Shown piece after piece: positions 1 to 7,473 of a stretch of 60,552 nucleotides of DNA; positions within the stretch are counted from its first letter, which is position 1, and each line of letters begins with the position of its first letter. The translations under genes and the position numbers were made by a program. Below the pieces are notes generated by a model that had not been told where the DNA came from, did no database searches, and saw only the letters and a program-made list of their open reading frames with translations. The stretch is taken from contig NZ_FYEH01000019.1 of the NCBI RefSeq assembly GCF_900187945.1, positions 1 to 60,552 of the forward strand, written 5' to 3'. The stretch is from Arboricoccus pini. Lineage in GTDB: Bacteria > Pseudomonadota > Alphaproteobacteria > Geminicoccales > Geminicoccaceae.

Positions 1-80
1 CCTTCGCCCAGGCCGCCTTGAACGTCGACGAAGCCGAACTCGTCGAACTCTTCCTCAACCTAGCCAAACCAGTCGATTGA
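1..80 (+). CDS. 3' end of an unidentified gene (partial)
   Basis: An open frame enters from the left edge and stops at TGA 78-80, giving 25 C-terminal residues ending LFLNLAKPVD. The amphipathic, acidic helix-like tail looks like real protein, but it is too short to assign to a family. The next signal downstream is an ECF-type promoter at 117, so this gene ends a separate transcription unit. Confidence 0.5.
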   Translation, partial: FAQAALNVDEAELVELFLNLAKPVD

Positions 81-116
81 GAACTTACAACGCGCCATGA
101 AAACGCCATACGCGAT

Positions 117-142
117 GTAACCGTTGGCAGATACGGGTCGAA
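117..142 (+). promoter_or_regulatory. SigF-type ECF promoter upstream of sigma factor gene
   Basis: GTAACC (117-122), exactly 16 bases, then CGAA (139-142). This matches the promoter reported for Caulobacter SigF, GTAACC-N16-CGAA (from memory). It lies about 200 bases before the sigma factor gene at 350, so it probably makes the sigma/anti-sigma operon autoregulated. The same motif with the same spacing recurs at 1682-1707 before the MXKDX gene, which supports both calls. Confidence 0.7.
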
Positions 143-173
143 TAAGGAGTCGTCCCTTCTCGAAGGAGCCGCC

Positions 174-284
174 ATGCCTTGTCTCTCCAGATCGGCCGGG
201 CCCGCTCGACCTTGCCAGAGAAACCAGCCGATTCGCGTTTCCCGGGCAAGGCTGCTATTTTTGCCGGCAGGCTGGGCGCTATAG
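174..284 (+). CDS. Possible small leader ORF (36 codons)
   Basis: ATG 174 is preceded by GAAGGAG (162-168) with a 5-base spacer, a better ribosome binding site than the sigma factor gene itself has. The frame runs to TAG 282-284 and encodes a basic 36-residue peptide starting MPCLSRSAGPARPCQ. It sits between the predicted SigF-type promoter and the sigma factor gene, so it could be a leader peptide or just a chance frame in a long 5' UTR. I recognise no family. Confidence 0.3.
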   Translation: MPCLSRSAGPARPCQRNQPIRVSRARLLFLPAGWAL

Positions 285-349
285 CTTTCGGGCGTAGTGG
301 ATCATGCTGGACTTGATGGGGCAGTCGGTGCCGGGAGCGATTGCGTGTC

Positions 350-940
350 GTGAGCGAAGACGACATCCCCGACGATAGGGAAGCTCGGCTGGCTGCGGGC
401 ATGGCGGCAGCCCAGCAAGGCGATGCCGATGCGTATCGATTCGTGCTGCACCAGTGCGTGAGCATCATCGCTGCCACCGCGAGGGCGCGTGGCGTCGATG
501 CCGGAAGGATCGACGATGTGGTACAGGAAACCCTGATCACGATTCACCGCGCCAGGGCTACCTACGATCCGGCACGCCCTTTCCTTCCATGGCTGCGCGC
601 GATCGCCAGCCGGCGGGCGATCGACAGCCTGCGCGGCCAGGAACGACACGGCCGGCGCGAGGTGCATGACGCCTTCGCCTACGACACGCATGCCGACCCG
701 GCTCCCGGGGTCGTTCACGAGCTGGAACGGCGGGACGATCTCCGGCACCTCTCGGCCGTTGTCGAGACGTTGCCTGAAAGCCAGCGCCAGGCCGTACGAC
801 ACTTGGCGCTGGAGGAGCGCTCGCTCGGCGAAACGGCGGCCCTCACCGGCCGCAGTAAGATCGCCTTGAAGGTCAATCTCCATCGGGGCATCCGGGCGCT
901 GCGCGCCAAACTTGCAGGAACGTACGACGATCATGGCTGA
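350..940 (+). CDS. ECF RNA polymerase sigma factor (SigF-like)
   Basis: Extracytoplasmic-function sigma factor of about 196 residues. Region 2 is visible as DDVVQETLITIHRARATYD followed by PFLPWLRAIASRRAIDSLR, and region 4 as LPESQRQAVRHLALEERS plus a helix-turn-helix (LGETAALTGRSKIALKVNLH). The start is either GTG 350 or TTG 341; GGGAG at 333-337 is rather far from the first and too close to the second, so this is unsettled. The stop overlaps the start of the NrsF-type anti-sigma gene by 8 bases, so the two are probably translationally coupled. In Caulobacter the homologous SigF/NrsF pair responds to heavy-metal and oxidative stress; the same trigger here is inference. A perfect SigF-type promoter lies at 117-142. 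Confidence 0.88.
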   Translation: MSEDDIPDDREARLAAGMAAAQQGDADAYRFVLHQCVSIIAATARARGVDAGRIDDVVQETLITIHRARATYDPARPFLPWLRAIASRRAIDSLRGQERHGRREVHDAFAYDTHADPAPGVVHELERRDDLRHLSAVVETLPESQRQAVRHLALEERSLGETAALTGRSKIALKVNLHRGIRALRAKLAGTYDDHG

Positions 941-1592
941 ATGGTCCGAGGAGCAGTTGATCGACAGGCTGGCTGCGGATCTAAAGCCTGTCCGTAAATC
1001 ACCGTCAGCCTCCCTGATGGCCGGCTTATGGCTGGCCGTGGTCGTCGCGATCAGCCTGTTCCTGGCCCTGGTCTCGGACGTTGGCAGCATGCTGCACCGT
1101 CTCACGGCGGCGCCCGACATGTGGCTCGCGGTCCTGGGCTCCTCGCTGACGACCATCCTGGCGGCCATCGCTGCTTTCCAGACGAGCATTCCCGGCCGAA
1201 ATCCCTATTGGGGCCTCCTGCCTTTGCCCGCCCTGGCCATCTGGATCGGCTTCAGTGGCCTTGGCTGCCTGCGCGACCTGATCTTGCCAGACAGCGAGCC
1301 CGCGACCATCCGGCTGTCCATGGATTGCGTGTTCTTCATCCTCGGCCTGTCAGTTCCGCTATCGGCGCTCATGATCATCATGTTGCGGCGGACCTTTCCG
1401 CTGCGACCGAACCTGACCGCCTTGCTGGGCGGCATAGCGGCGGCGGCGGCGGCGGCGACGCTACTTAACTTCTTCCACCCCTTCAATGTGACGGCGAGCG
1501 ACCTTTTGCTCCATGCCCTGGCCATCGGCCTGATTGTCGGCTGCAACCGGCTCCTGGCGAAATCAGCCTACGCCCCAGGGTCCGGCCGATAA
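933..1592 (+). CDS. nrsF: NrsF-family (DUF1109) membrane anti-sigma factor
   Basis: Inner-membrane protein of 219 residues with about six hydrophobic segments. It resembles NrsF/DUF1109, the membrane anti-sigma factor that holds SigF-type ECF factors inactive. The short cytoplasmic N-terminus (MAEWSEEQLIDRLAADLKPV) would bind the sigma factor. Cysteines occur in GLGCLRDL, SMDCVFF and VGCNRLL; conserved cysteines matter for signalling in the Caulobacter homologue. ATG 933 lies inside the last codons of the sigma factor gene (8-base overlap), a normal arrangement for a sigma/anti-sigma pair. An upstream in-frame start at 912 is possible but would deepen the overlap. Confidence 0.85.
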   Translation: MAEWSEEQLIDRLAADLKPVRKSPSASLMAGLWLAVVVAISLFLALVSDVGSMLHRLTAAPDMWLAVLGSSLTTILAAIAAFQTSIPGRNPYWGLLPLPALAIWIGFSGLGCLRDLILPDSEPATIRLSMDCVFFILGLSVPLSALMIIMLRRTFPLRPNLTALLGGIAAAAAAATLLNFFHPFNVTASDLLLHALAIGLIVGCNRLLAKSAYAPGSGR

Positions 1593-1681
1593 GGCGGCAC
1601 GCCGGCCTTTACGCGATCATCCGGCCTCCGGCCCATACACCTGCCCGTGATCGCCCCTTGCCGAAAAAGTTCGCTTTGCAT

Positions 1682-1707
1682 GTAACGCGCGGTCAAACGG
1701 GGGCGAA
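1682..1707 (+). promoter_or_regulatory. SigF-type ECF promoter of MXKDX gene
   Basis: GTAACG (1682-1687), a 16-base spacer, then CGAA (1704-1707). It has the same element and spacing as 117-142, with one base change in the -35 block. It ends 54 bases before the MXKDX gene at 1761. It is likely the output promoter of the sigma factor encoded just upstream. Confidence 0.65.
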
Positions 1708-1760
1708 TATGAGGCGATTGGTCGAATGATTCGATCGACAACCCGAAAAGGAACCCTCTC

Positions 1761-2030
1761 ATGCGCAGTTGCGCCACTTTCGCCGCCGCCTTCGCGATCG
1801 CCCTCGGTGTGGCGGGTACGCCGGTCGCCTTCGCCCAAAATGCCATGTCGCCCGCGAAAGGCGACGCCATGAGCAAGGATACCATGAAACAAGGTGCCAT
1901 GAAGCACGACGCCATGAAGCACGACGCCATGAAGCACGACGCCATGAAGAAGGGTGCCATGAAGAAAAGCGAGGGCATGAACAAGAACGCGATGATGAAG
2001 GGCGCGATGGCCCCAGCCTCCGGCAATTGA
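1761..2030 (+). CDS. Pentapeptide MXKDX repeat protein, secreted
   Basis: Small protein of 89 residues with a signal peptide (MRSCATFAAAFAIALGVAG...AFAQ, cleavage expected near residue 25). It continues with a Met/Lys/Asp-rich tail built from MKHDA/MKKGA-type units, which is the signature of the pentapeptide MXKDX repeat family. Function is unknown; Met- and His-rich periplasmic tails suggest metal binding, but that is inference. It has its own predicted SigF-type promoter and AAAAGGA-type ribosome binding site. Next to a SigF/NrsF pair it is best seen as a target gene of that stress system. Confidence 0.85.
   Translation: MRSCATFAAAFAIALGVAGTPVAFAQNAMSPAKGDAMSKDTMKQGAMKHDAMKHDAMKHDAMKKGAMKKSEGMNKNAMMKGAMAPASGN
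1896..1970 (+). repeat. 15-bp tandem repeat inside MXKDX gene
   Basis: Five consecutive 15-base units begin GCCATGAAG. The first three (1896-1910, 1911-1925, 1926-1940) are identical, GCCATGAAGCACGAC, and the last two differ in the third and fourth codons. They encode the AMKHD/AMKKG repeats. Identity at silent positions points to recent slippage expansion rather than only selection on the peptide. Confidence 0.85.
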
Positions 2031-2220
2031 GGCATCGAGGCGTCCCAGGCGGCCGGGCGCCAGGTCCCACCTTGATCAACGTCGGCCATGCGCGGGCGGC
2101 GACGCTATCGGGATGAGATTGCCGTCCCCATGACGGAGAACGAGGTCGACGACCGTCAACGCAAGGAGTAGCGGGGACCAGGCGTCCACGTTCGGACGCT
2201 CCTCCCGAGACGGACCTAGC

Positions 2221-3513
2221 ATGGACGACAATTCGCCACGCGACGATACCGAGACCGACCCCGTCGACGATAATCCGCCCCCGGGCGCCTGCCGCCTGCG
2301 CCCGGGAGCGGCCATCCCGGGCCGCCGAGGCTGGCAGGTGCTGGCCATTCTAAGCACCCTCATGGGGTTCGCCTCGATCTCGACCGATCTCTATCTGCCG
2401 GCCATGCCGGCGATGAGCCGCTCGCTCCATGCCGATAACGGCACGCTGGAGTTGACGGTCTCGGCCTATCTCATGGGCTTCGCCTTCGGCCAATTATTCT
2501 GGGGGCCTATCAGCGACCGCCATGGTCGACGTTGGCCGGTGGCGATCGGCATCGTCCTCTTCGTGATCGGCTCGGCCGGCTGCGCGCTTTCCTATGGCGT
2601 CTGGACGATGATCGGCTGGCGCGTCGTGCAGGCGGCCGGTGCCAGTGCCGGCGTCGTCCTCGGGCGCGCCATGGTGCGCGATCTCTATGAAGGGGACCGA
2701 GCGGTCCAGATGATGTCGACGCTGATGACGGTCATGGCGATCGCCCCCTTGATCGGTCCCTTCCTTGGCGGTCAGATCATGGCCCTGGCCGGATGGCACG
2801 CGATCTTCTGGACGCTGGTCTGCGTCGGCCTGGTCACCCTGGCATCGTTGTCGATGCTGCCTGAAACGCTGTCGGCCGCCAGGCGCAATACCGAACCGCT
2901 CGGCATCGCGCTCGTTCGCTATGCTGAACTCGCGCTGGACCGCCGCCTCCTCGGCTATGCTGGCGTCGGCGGATTTTACTATGGCGGCACCTTCGCCTAC
3001 GTCGCGGGCTCGCCCTTTGTCTATATCAGCTATTATCACGTGCCAGCAGGGCTCTACGGGCTGCTCTTTGGCGCCGGTATCACCGGCATCATGATCGCCA
3101 ACACTCTAAATGCGCGTCTGGTCGTGCGCCAGAGCAGCGACCGCCTGCTGTTCTGGGGCACTGGCCTCGCCGCCGTCTCGAGCGTCATCGTCGCGGTGGC
3201 GGCCTGGACAAACTGGGGCGGCCTTTGGGGACTGATCCTGCCCTTATTCGTTTTCATCGCCTCCTCCGGCCTGATCGTGGCCAACTCGATCGCCGGCGCA
3301 ATGCGCGGCTTTCCGTTCAGTGTCGGCGCGGTCTCGGCCTTGGTCGGCGCCATCCAATATGGCAGCGGCATCTTAGGCTCGGCTCTGGTCGGCGCCTTTG
3401 CGGATGGTACCCCCCGCCCTCTGGGTTGTGTGATCGCGCTGGCCGGCATCGGCAGCCTCGCCTGCACACGTCTGATCGCCGCCAATGGCGACCGGGACCA
3501 CAAGCCCGGCTGA
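2221..3513 (+). CDS. MFS multidrug efflux transporter, Bcr/CflA family
   Basis: Inner-membrane drug/proton antiporter of 430 residues with about 12 predicted membrane segments. The N-terminal part has STDLYLPAMPAM, a hallmark of Bcr/CflA transporters, and MFS motif A at about residues 95-107 (GPISDRHGRRWPV). The first 35 residues are acidic, proline-rich and probably cytoplasmic, longer than usual; a later start is possible, but I see no better ribosome binding site. The gene stands alone between the MXKDX gene and a decayed region. Substrates cannot be told from sequence. Confidence 0.88.
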   Translation: MDDNSPRDDTETDPVDDNPPPGACRLRPGAAIPGRRGWQVLAILSTLMGFASISTDLYLPAMPAMSRSLHADNGTLELTVSAYLMGFAFGQLFWGPISDRHGRRWPVAIGIVLFVIGSAGCALSYGVWTMIGWRVVQAAGASAGVVLGRAMVRDLYEGDRAVQMMSTLMTVMAIAPLIGPFLGGQIMALAGWHAIFWTLVCVGLVTLASLSMLPETLSAARRNTEPLGIALVRYAELALDRRLLGYAGVGGFYYGGTFAYVAGSPFVYISYYHVPAGLYGLLFGAGITGIMIANTLNARLVVRQSSDRLLFWGTGLAAVSSVIVAVAAWTNWGGLWGLILPLFVFIASSGLIVANSIAGAMRGFPFSVGAVSALVGAIQYGSGILGSALVGAFADGTPRPLGCVIALAGIGSLACTRLIAANGDRDHKPG

Positions 3514-3767
3514 ACGCACCTCCCTCCCCTCGCCAAGATCAGCGGCGAGATTGTCGGCAAGCCTGCGCGCATGCATCGCGCGGGTATGATCTGACAAAGC
3601 CAAGATGGCCGAAAATGTCGCTCGAAATGACGGGGGTGGTCAGCTCGTCCTGGGCGAACCCGCGCATCAAGGCATTGATCTCAGGCACGCGGTCGCTGCG
3701 CCGCGCCATGGCATCGGGTCAAGGCGTGCTCAGATTACGCGGCGAGGTCTGACTCCTCGATCGCGGC
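3514..3767. other. Intergenic stretch, possible gene remnant
   Basis: No convincing gene. A 56-codon frame on the minus strand (3709 down to 3539, starting MARRSDRVPEINALMRGF) reads like protein but matches nothing I know and is cut short. Given the broken regulator beside it, it may be a remnant of the gene that regulator once controlled. Confidence 0.25.
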
Positions 3768-4262
3768 TCACTTGGGCTGCGCGCCGAACCTGCGGGAATA
3801 GTCGCGGCTGAATGGCGATGCATTTTCATAGCCGACCTTGAGCGCCACCGTCCCGACTTTGGTGCCTTCGATATCATCAGATGCCGTGCCTCCGTCAGCC
3901 GAAGTTACTTTTGATATTGAAACGGCGTCATCCTGGTCAGTTGATCGAATCGACGGCGAAAGGAGGAAGTCCCCAGCCGCGCGATCGAGGCAAGCTCGGC
4001 GATGGAGACCAGTTCGCTAACACTCTCGCGGGGACTTCGGATCGCCTCCATGACACGCATGGAATGATCACTTGCCAGGAGCAGGTTCGCGATTTTGCCG
4101 CCCGGAGCCGGCTAGTAGCCAGTAACAGATCTCCTGCTTGATCATCGGCGCCAACGTCGGCAAGGCACGCGGCCTATCGAGAAACCGCATCATGCGCAAA
4201 ACGCTATCGGCGAGTGCAGCGCTGAAATCGATGAGGACCACGCCCGCTGGAGCCCTCGTCTT
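3768..4262 (-). pseudogene. Broken AraC-family transcriptional regulator
   Basis: Three minus-strand fragments in different frames make up the C-terminal two thirds of an AraC regulator. The first (about 4260-4100) reads TRAPAGVVLIDF...LPTLAPMIKQEICYWLLAG, typical of the AraC_N domain. The second (about 4060-3910) reads MRVMEAIRSPRESV...LTRMTPFQYQK, the first helix-turn-helix, and then hits an in-frame TAA where QLRLTEAR would follow. The third, after a frameshift, reads VALKVGYENASPFSRDYSRRFGAQPK and stops at 3768. About 25 residues are also missing between the first and second parts, and the 5' third is unrecognisable. The gene cannot make a working regulator. Confidence 0.8.
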
Positions 4263-5040
4263 TATCGAGGCGCATGCCGGTTTCTTCCATCGAATGCGGG
4301 CTGAATCAGGGAGGTGGCGGATGGCGCCGCCTCGGACAGTGATGGCGACGAGCGGCCCCTTTTCGGCAGGCCGAAACCCTGCCGGGCCAGCCGGAGCAAC
4401 GGCGTCCCTGCCTGGGCAAGCGGCAATGGCGGGCCCAACGCGCGTGGATGGATTCGGAAGGCCAGGCCTTGGCGCGGGACAGGCAAGTTTACTCGCGCGC
4501 GACCGAGGCCACTTCCCTTCGCGCATTTCATGCAGCAACAAGAAAACGATCCGGCTGCCCTACCCGTCTGCCGCCAAGAGGAGCGGCTGTCCTTCGCGAC
4601 GACACCGTGGCCTGGATTATAGCACCTGTCTTGCTGTGGAATCCCGACGTTCCATCGTGTCAAGCAAGGGCAGGCCGCGTGTGCGCCGGAAGCTGCCGAC
4701 AGGACAGGACGTGGAGGTTCAGGGGGCGAATCGGGTATGGCTGCGATGCGCGAGATACCAGTTCAGCAGCCGTTTGGTGATCTCCGTCAGGACTAGCCGC
4801 CTTCCTAGACGCCCAGCTGCCGCAGCATGCGGTGCATGGCCTCCGGAATTTGGATCAAGACCAACCTCTTGCCCGGGCAGCTACTGCGTCGGGCTGCCAT
4901 CTCCGGAATTGCCTTCTGGGGACGCACTGCGAGATCGCGCGGGCTTGACCGGCTGTTCAGCCGCAGGCCCGACGGGCCGCCTCGGGGTCGTCATCGAAGA
5001 TACAGATGACATGTCAGCGGTTGCAGATTGGCCACCGGTC
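4263..5040. other. Intergenic stretch without recognisable gene
   Basis: About 780 bases between the AraC remnant and the glnII terminator. Several open frames cross it on both strands but none has family motifs, a good ribosome binding site or consistent codon use. The part next to 4262 may be the unrecognisable 5' end of the AraC pseudogene. Confidence 0.4.
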
Positions 5041-5072
5041 AAAAAAAGGCGGATCGTTTCCGATCCGCCTTT
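5041..5072 (-). terminator. Rho-independent terminator of glnII
   Basis: On the minus strand a perfect 12-base stem (AAAGGCGGATCG, loop GAAA, CGATCCGCCTTT) runs into a T tract (seven T in a row counting the end of the stem). It lies 60 bases after the glnII stop. Confidence 0.92.
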
Positions 5073-5131
5073 CTCTGACTGACTTGTCCCCGACCCGCCC
5101 AGAAGATCTGGCGGCCGAGGCGCGGAGATGA

Positions 5132-6172
5132 TCAGGCTGCGACCGAAGCAGTGGCGCCGGTCGGAACCGAAGAGATGGTCTTGAGGATCTGTGAAGCGAT
5201 CTGGTAGGGGTCGCCCTGCGAATTCGGACGGCGATCCTCGAGATAGCCCTTGTAGTCGTTTCGCGCGAAGCTGTGAGGCACGCGGATCGAGGCGCCACGG
5301 TCGGCGATGCCGTAGCTGAACTGGTGGATCGACTGCGTCTCGTGCTTGCCGGTCAGGCGCATATGATTGTCCGGCCCGTAGACGGCGATATGGTCCTCGC
5401 GAGCCGCCTCGAATGCCGCCATCAACTTCTCGAAATATTCCTTGCCACCCACTTCGCGCATGTAGCTGGTCGAGAAGTTGCAATGCATGCCGGAACCGTT
5501 CCAGTCGGTATCGCCCAGCGGCTTGCAGTGCCACTCGATATCCACGCTGTACTTTTCCGTCAAACGCTCAAGGAAATAGCGGGCGAGCCACATCTCGTCG
5601 GCCGCACGCTTGGAGCCCTTACCGAAGATCTGGAACTCCCACTGGCCCTTGGCCACCTCGGCATTGATGCCTTCGTGGTTGAGGCCGGCCGCGAGGCAGA
5701 TGTCGAGATGAGCTTCGACGATCTCGCGGGCAATATTGCCCACATTCTTAAAGCCGACACCGGTGTAGTAGGGGCCCTGCGGGGCAGGATAGCCGTTCTC
5801 GGGAAAGCCCAGGGGGCGGCCGTTCTGATAAAAGAAATACTCCTGCTCGAAACCGAACCAGGCGCCATCGTCATCAAGGATGGTGGCGCGCTTGTTCGAG
5901 GGGTGCGGTGTCTCTCCGTCCGGCATCATGACTTCGCAGAGAACAACCGCGCCGTTCGTGCGCGTGATGTCCGGCACGACGCGCACCGGCTTCAAGACGC
6001 AGTCGGAGCTGCGGCCTTCGGCCTGCAACGTCGAGCTGCCGTCGAAGCCCCAAAGGGGCAACTGTTCGAGCGTTGGAAACGCGTCGAATTCTTTGATCTG
6101 AGTCTTGCCACGAAGGTTCGGAACGGGCGTGTAGCCGTCGAGCCATATATATTCGAGCTTGTACTTCGTCAC
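5132..6172 (-). CDS. glnII: Glutamine synthetase type II
   Basis: Makes glutamine from glutamate, ammonia and ATP in the cytoplasm. At 346 residues it has the short, eukaryote-like GSII form of rhizobia and not the 470-residue GSI form. Visible family blocks are KYKLEYIWLDGYTPVPNLR near the N-terminus, LPLWGFDGSST, WFGFEQEYFF (metal-binding Glu), NHEGINAEVAKGQWEFQ, GSGMHCNFST and the C-terminal RRPNSQGDPYQIASQ. I chose GTG 6172 because VTKYKLEYIWLDGY matches the normal GSII N-terminus; the frame remains open upstream to 6244 but that stretch is not GSII-like. It has a sigma-54-like promoter (6249-6263), a strong terminator, and a divergent gstI gene. Nitrogen control through NtrC/RpoN, as known in rhizobia, is therefore likely. 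Confidence 0.96.
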   Translation of the reverse strand: MTKYKLEYIWLDGYTPVPNLRGKTQIKEFDAFPTLEQLPLWGFDGSSTLQAEGRSSDCVLKPVRVVPDITRTNGAVVLCEVMMPDGETPHPSNKRATILDDDGAWFGFEQEYFFYQNGRPLGFPENGYPAPQGPYYTGVGFKNVGNIAREIVEAHLDICLAAGLNHEGINAEVAKGQWEFQIFGKGSKRAADEMWLARYFLERLTEKYSVDIEWHCKPLGDTDWNGSGMHCNFSTSYMREVGGKEYFEKLMAAFEAAREDHIAVYGPDNHMRLTGKHETQSIHQFSYGIADRGASIRVPHSFARNDYKGYLEDRRPNSQGDPYQIASQILKTISSVPTGATASVAA

Positions 6173-6248
6173 TGCTGCATTCTCACAAACTGATGACCCG
6201 AGCCGAGTGATCGAGCATGCGGCCGCCGAGACGGCCCACGCCACCTAG

Positions 6249-6263
6249 GCGAATCCTGTGCCA
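6249..6263 (-). promoter_or_regulatory. Sigma-54-like promoter of glnII
   Basis: Minus-strand TGGCACAGGATTCGC: the -24 block TGGCAC is perfect and the GG-to-GC spacing is the required 10 bases, with one mismatch in the -12 block (TCGC for TTGC). Transcription would start near 6237 and leave a leader of about 65 bases before GTG 6172. In rhizobia glnII is a known NtrC/RpoN target. I could not find a clear NtrC dyad upstream. Confidence 0.7.
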
Positions 6264-6508
6264 GATGCCGCACCGCCGAGCGTCAATGTGATCAAACCCA
6301 CCACAGGGTATGTCGAAGCGACGCGCGACCGTCCACGCATTCACCGATTCTTAAGAGGAATCGTGTGCTCTACCGGATGACTGACGGCGACGATGTAGGC
6401 CGCGCGCGGCCCGCCGCGCAAGCCTTTCTGCCACACAAAGAAGCAGGACGTTAATTTGGCTATTTATTGGTCATTCTATGATGTTAACATAGGCATTATG
6501 CGTAAACG

Positions 6509-6524
6509 TGGTGCATCTTCTGCT
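6509..6524 (+). promoter_or_regulatory. Possible sigma-54 promoter of gstI
   Basis: TGGTGCATCTTCTGCT: GG (6510-6511) and GC (6522-6523) are exactly 10 bases apart and the flanking T and TGCT fit the sigma-54 consensus, but TGGTGC departs from TGGCAC at two positions. It lies about 55 bases before the gstI start. It would put both divergent genes under nitrogen control. Confidence 0.45.
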
Positions 6525-6579
6525 CAAATCAGTTATAGTTTCTCCCCAAATCGCGAAACGTCGGATGGAGCCACGTATC

Positions 6580-6777
6580 ATGATGACCAATCCTCCCCGT
6601 AGATCAGCGGAGATCTACCAGTTCCCGGCCCGCGGTCGATCGCTGGAAGCGACGCGCCGCGAAGCAGCGCAGAACATGGTCCGCGACCTGCCTGCCATGA
6701 ATAGCAAGATCGTCTATGGCGGCGGCTGGTATCATGAGGAAGCCATTCGGGAAGCCGAGAACCGCCGCAGGCGTTGA
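6580..6777 (+). CDS. gstI: DUF2735 protein, GstI-like glutamine synthetase translation inhibitor
   Basis: Small basic protein of 65 residues. The core RRSAEIYQFPARGRSLEATR and the C-terminal YGGGWYHEEAIREAE match the DUF2735 family. In Rhizobium leguminosarum the small gene divergent from glnII, gstI, makes an inhibitor of glnII translation; size, position and orientation here are the same. ATG 6580 is preceded by GGAG (6567-6570); a second ATG follows at 6583, and the frame is open upstream to 6508. Equating DUF2735 with GstI is from memory. Confidence 0.75.
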   Translation: MMTNPPRRSAEIYQFPARGRSLEATRREAAQNMVRDLPAMNSKIVYGGGWYHEEAIREAENRRRR

Positions 6778-7473
6778 GCGGTCCGCCATGGCTGTGCACG
6801 CATATCTGCCGGATGGCGCGGCAATGACCACATTGCATATGTCGTCGATACAGACCCGATCGGTCCTCGCAACCAGCAAGGATGCCGGCTAAGTCGAGAT
6901 TCGCCCCAAAGCTCGCGATGGACGAATCGATCGGCACATCAAAACTCCCGGCTTTGTCCTTGCTGGCGCACGTCCCACCTCGCGACGGCGGTATCTGGAA
7001 ACCCGGTGTCGATTCGGCGCACTACGGAACGACGTCCGTGCACCCTCGCGACTAGCCGCTGGCGGCCGACGACATAGGCTGAGAGGCTGCGCCAAACGGT
7101 GCCCTGCCGCCACGGACGCCGCGGACCGCAGGACCGATGATTCGGCATCTGGTGAATGCGCCCAGACCGCGAGCTGCTGATGACGCCTCACTCCTCAACG
7201 CGCTGAAGAAGTCACAATAGACACCGTCGGCTATCAGGCGGGCCGCGCATGGCACTGGAACAAAGCTAGGCGTCGCGCCACGCGGGCGGCATGCCGAAAG
7301 GCAGCCTCCCGGCACTATCGGCCGAGTATCCCGGTCCGGGGCTAGAGCCTCCTTGAGCCCTCGACTAGCGAGCCCGATGACGGCGTCGCCCGAGTGGCCG
7401 TGCGGCCTTGACAGGACGCAACAGCCAGTCTTTTAGCTGGCGCATAATAAATGCGTATCAGGGAACTAACGCG
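6778..7473. other. Intergenic region before sugar transporter operon
   Basis: Nearly 700 bases with no gene I can support. Short frames exist (for example 34 codons from ATG 6788), but none has a good ribosome binding site or family resemblance. Towards the right end there is TTGACA (7408-7413) with TTTTAG 17 bases later, a weak candidate promoter for the binding-protein gene at 7474. Confidence 0.4.

Noticed and set aside
211-265. Possible attenuator: CTTGCC/GGCAAG pairing followed by ATTTTT before the sigma factor gene
   Set aside because: The loop is about 27 bases, the stem only 6 pairs and the T run is displaced by 6 bases; too weak to call.
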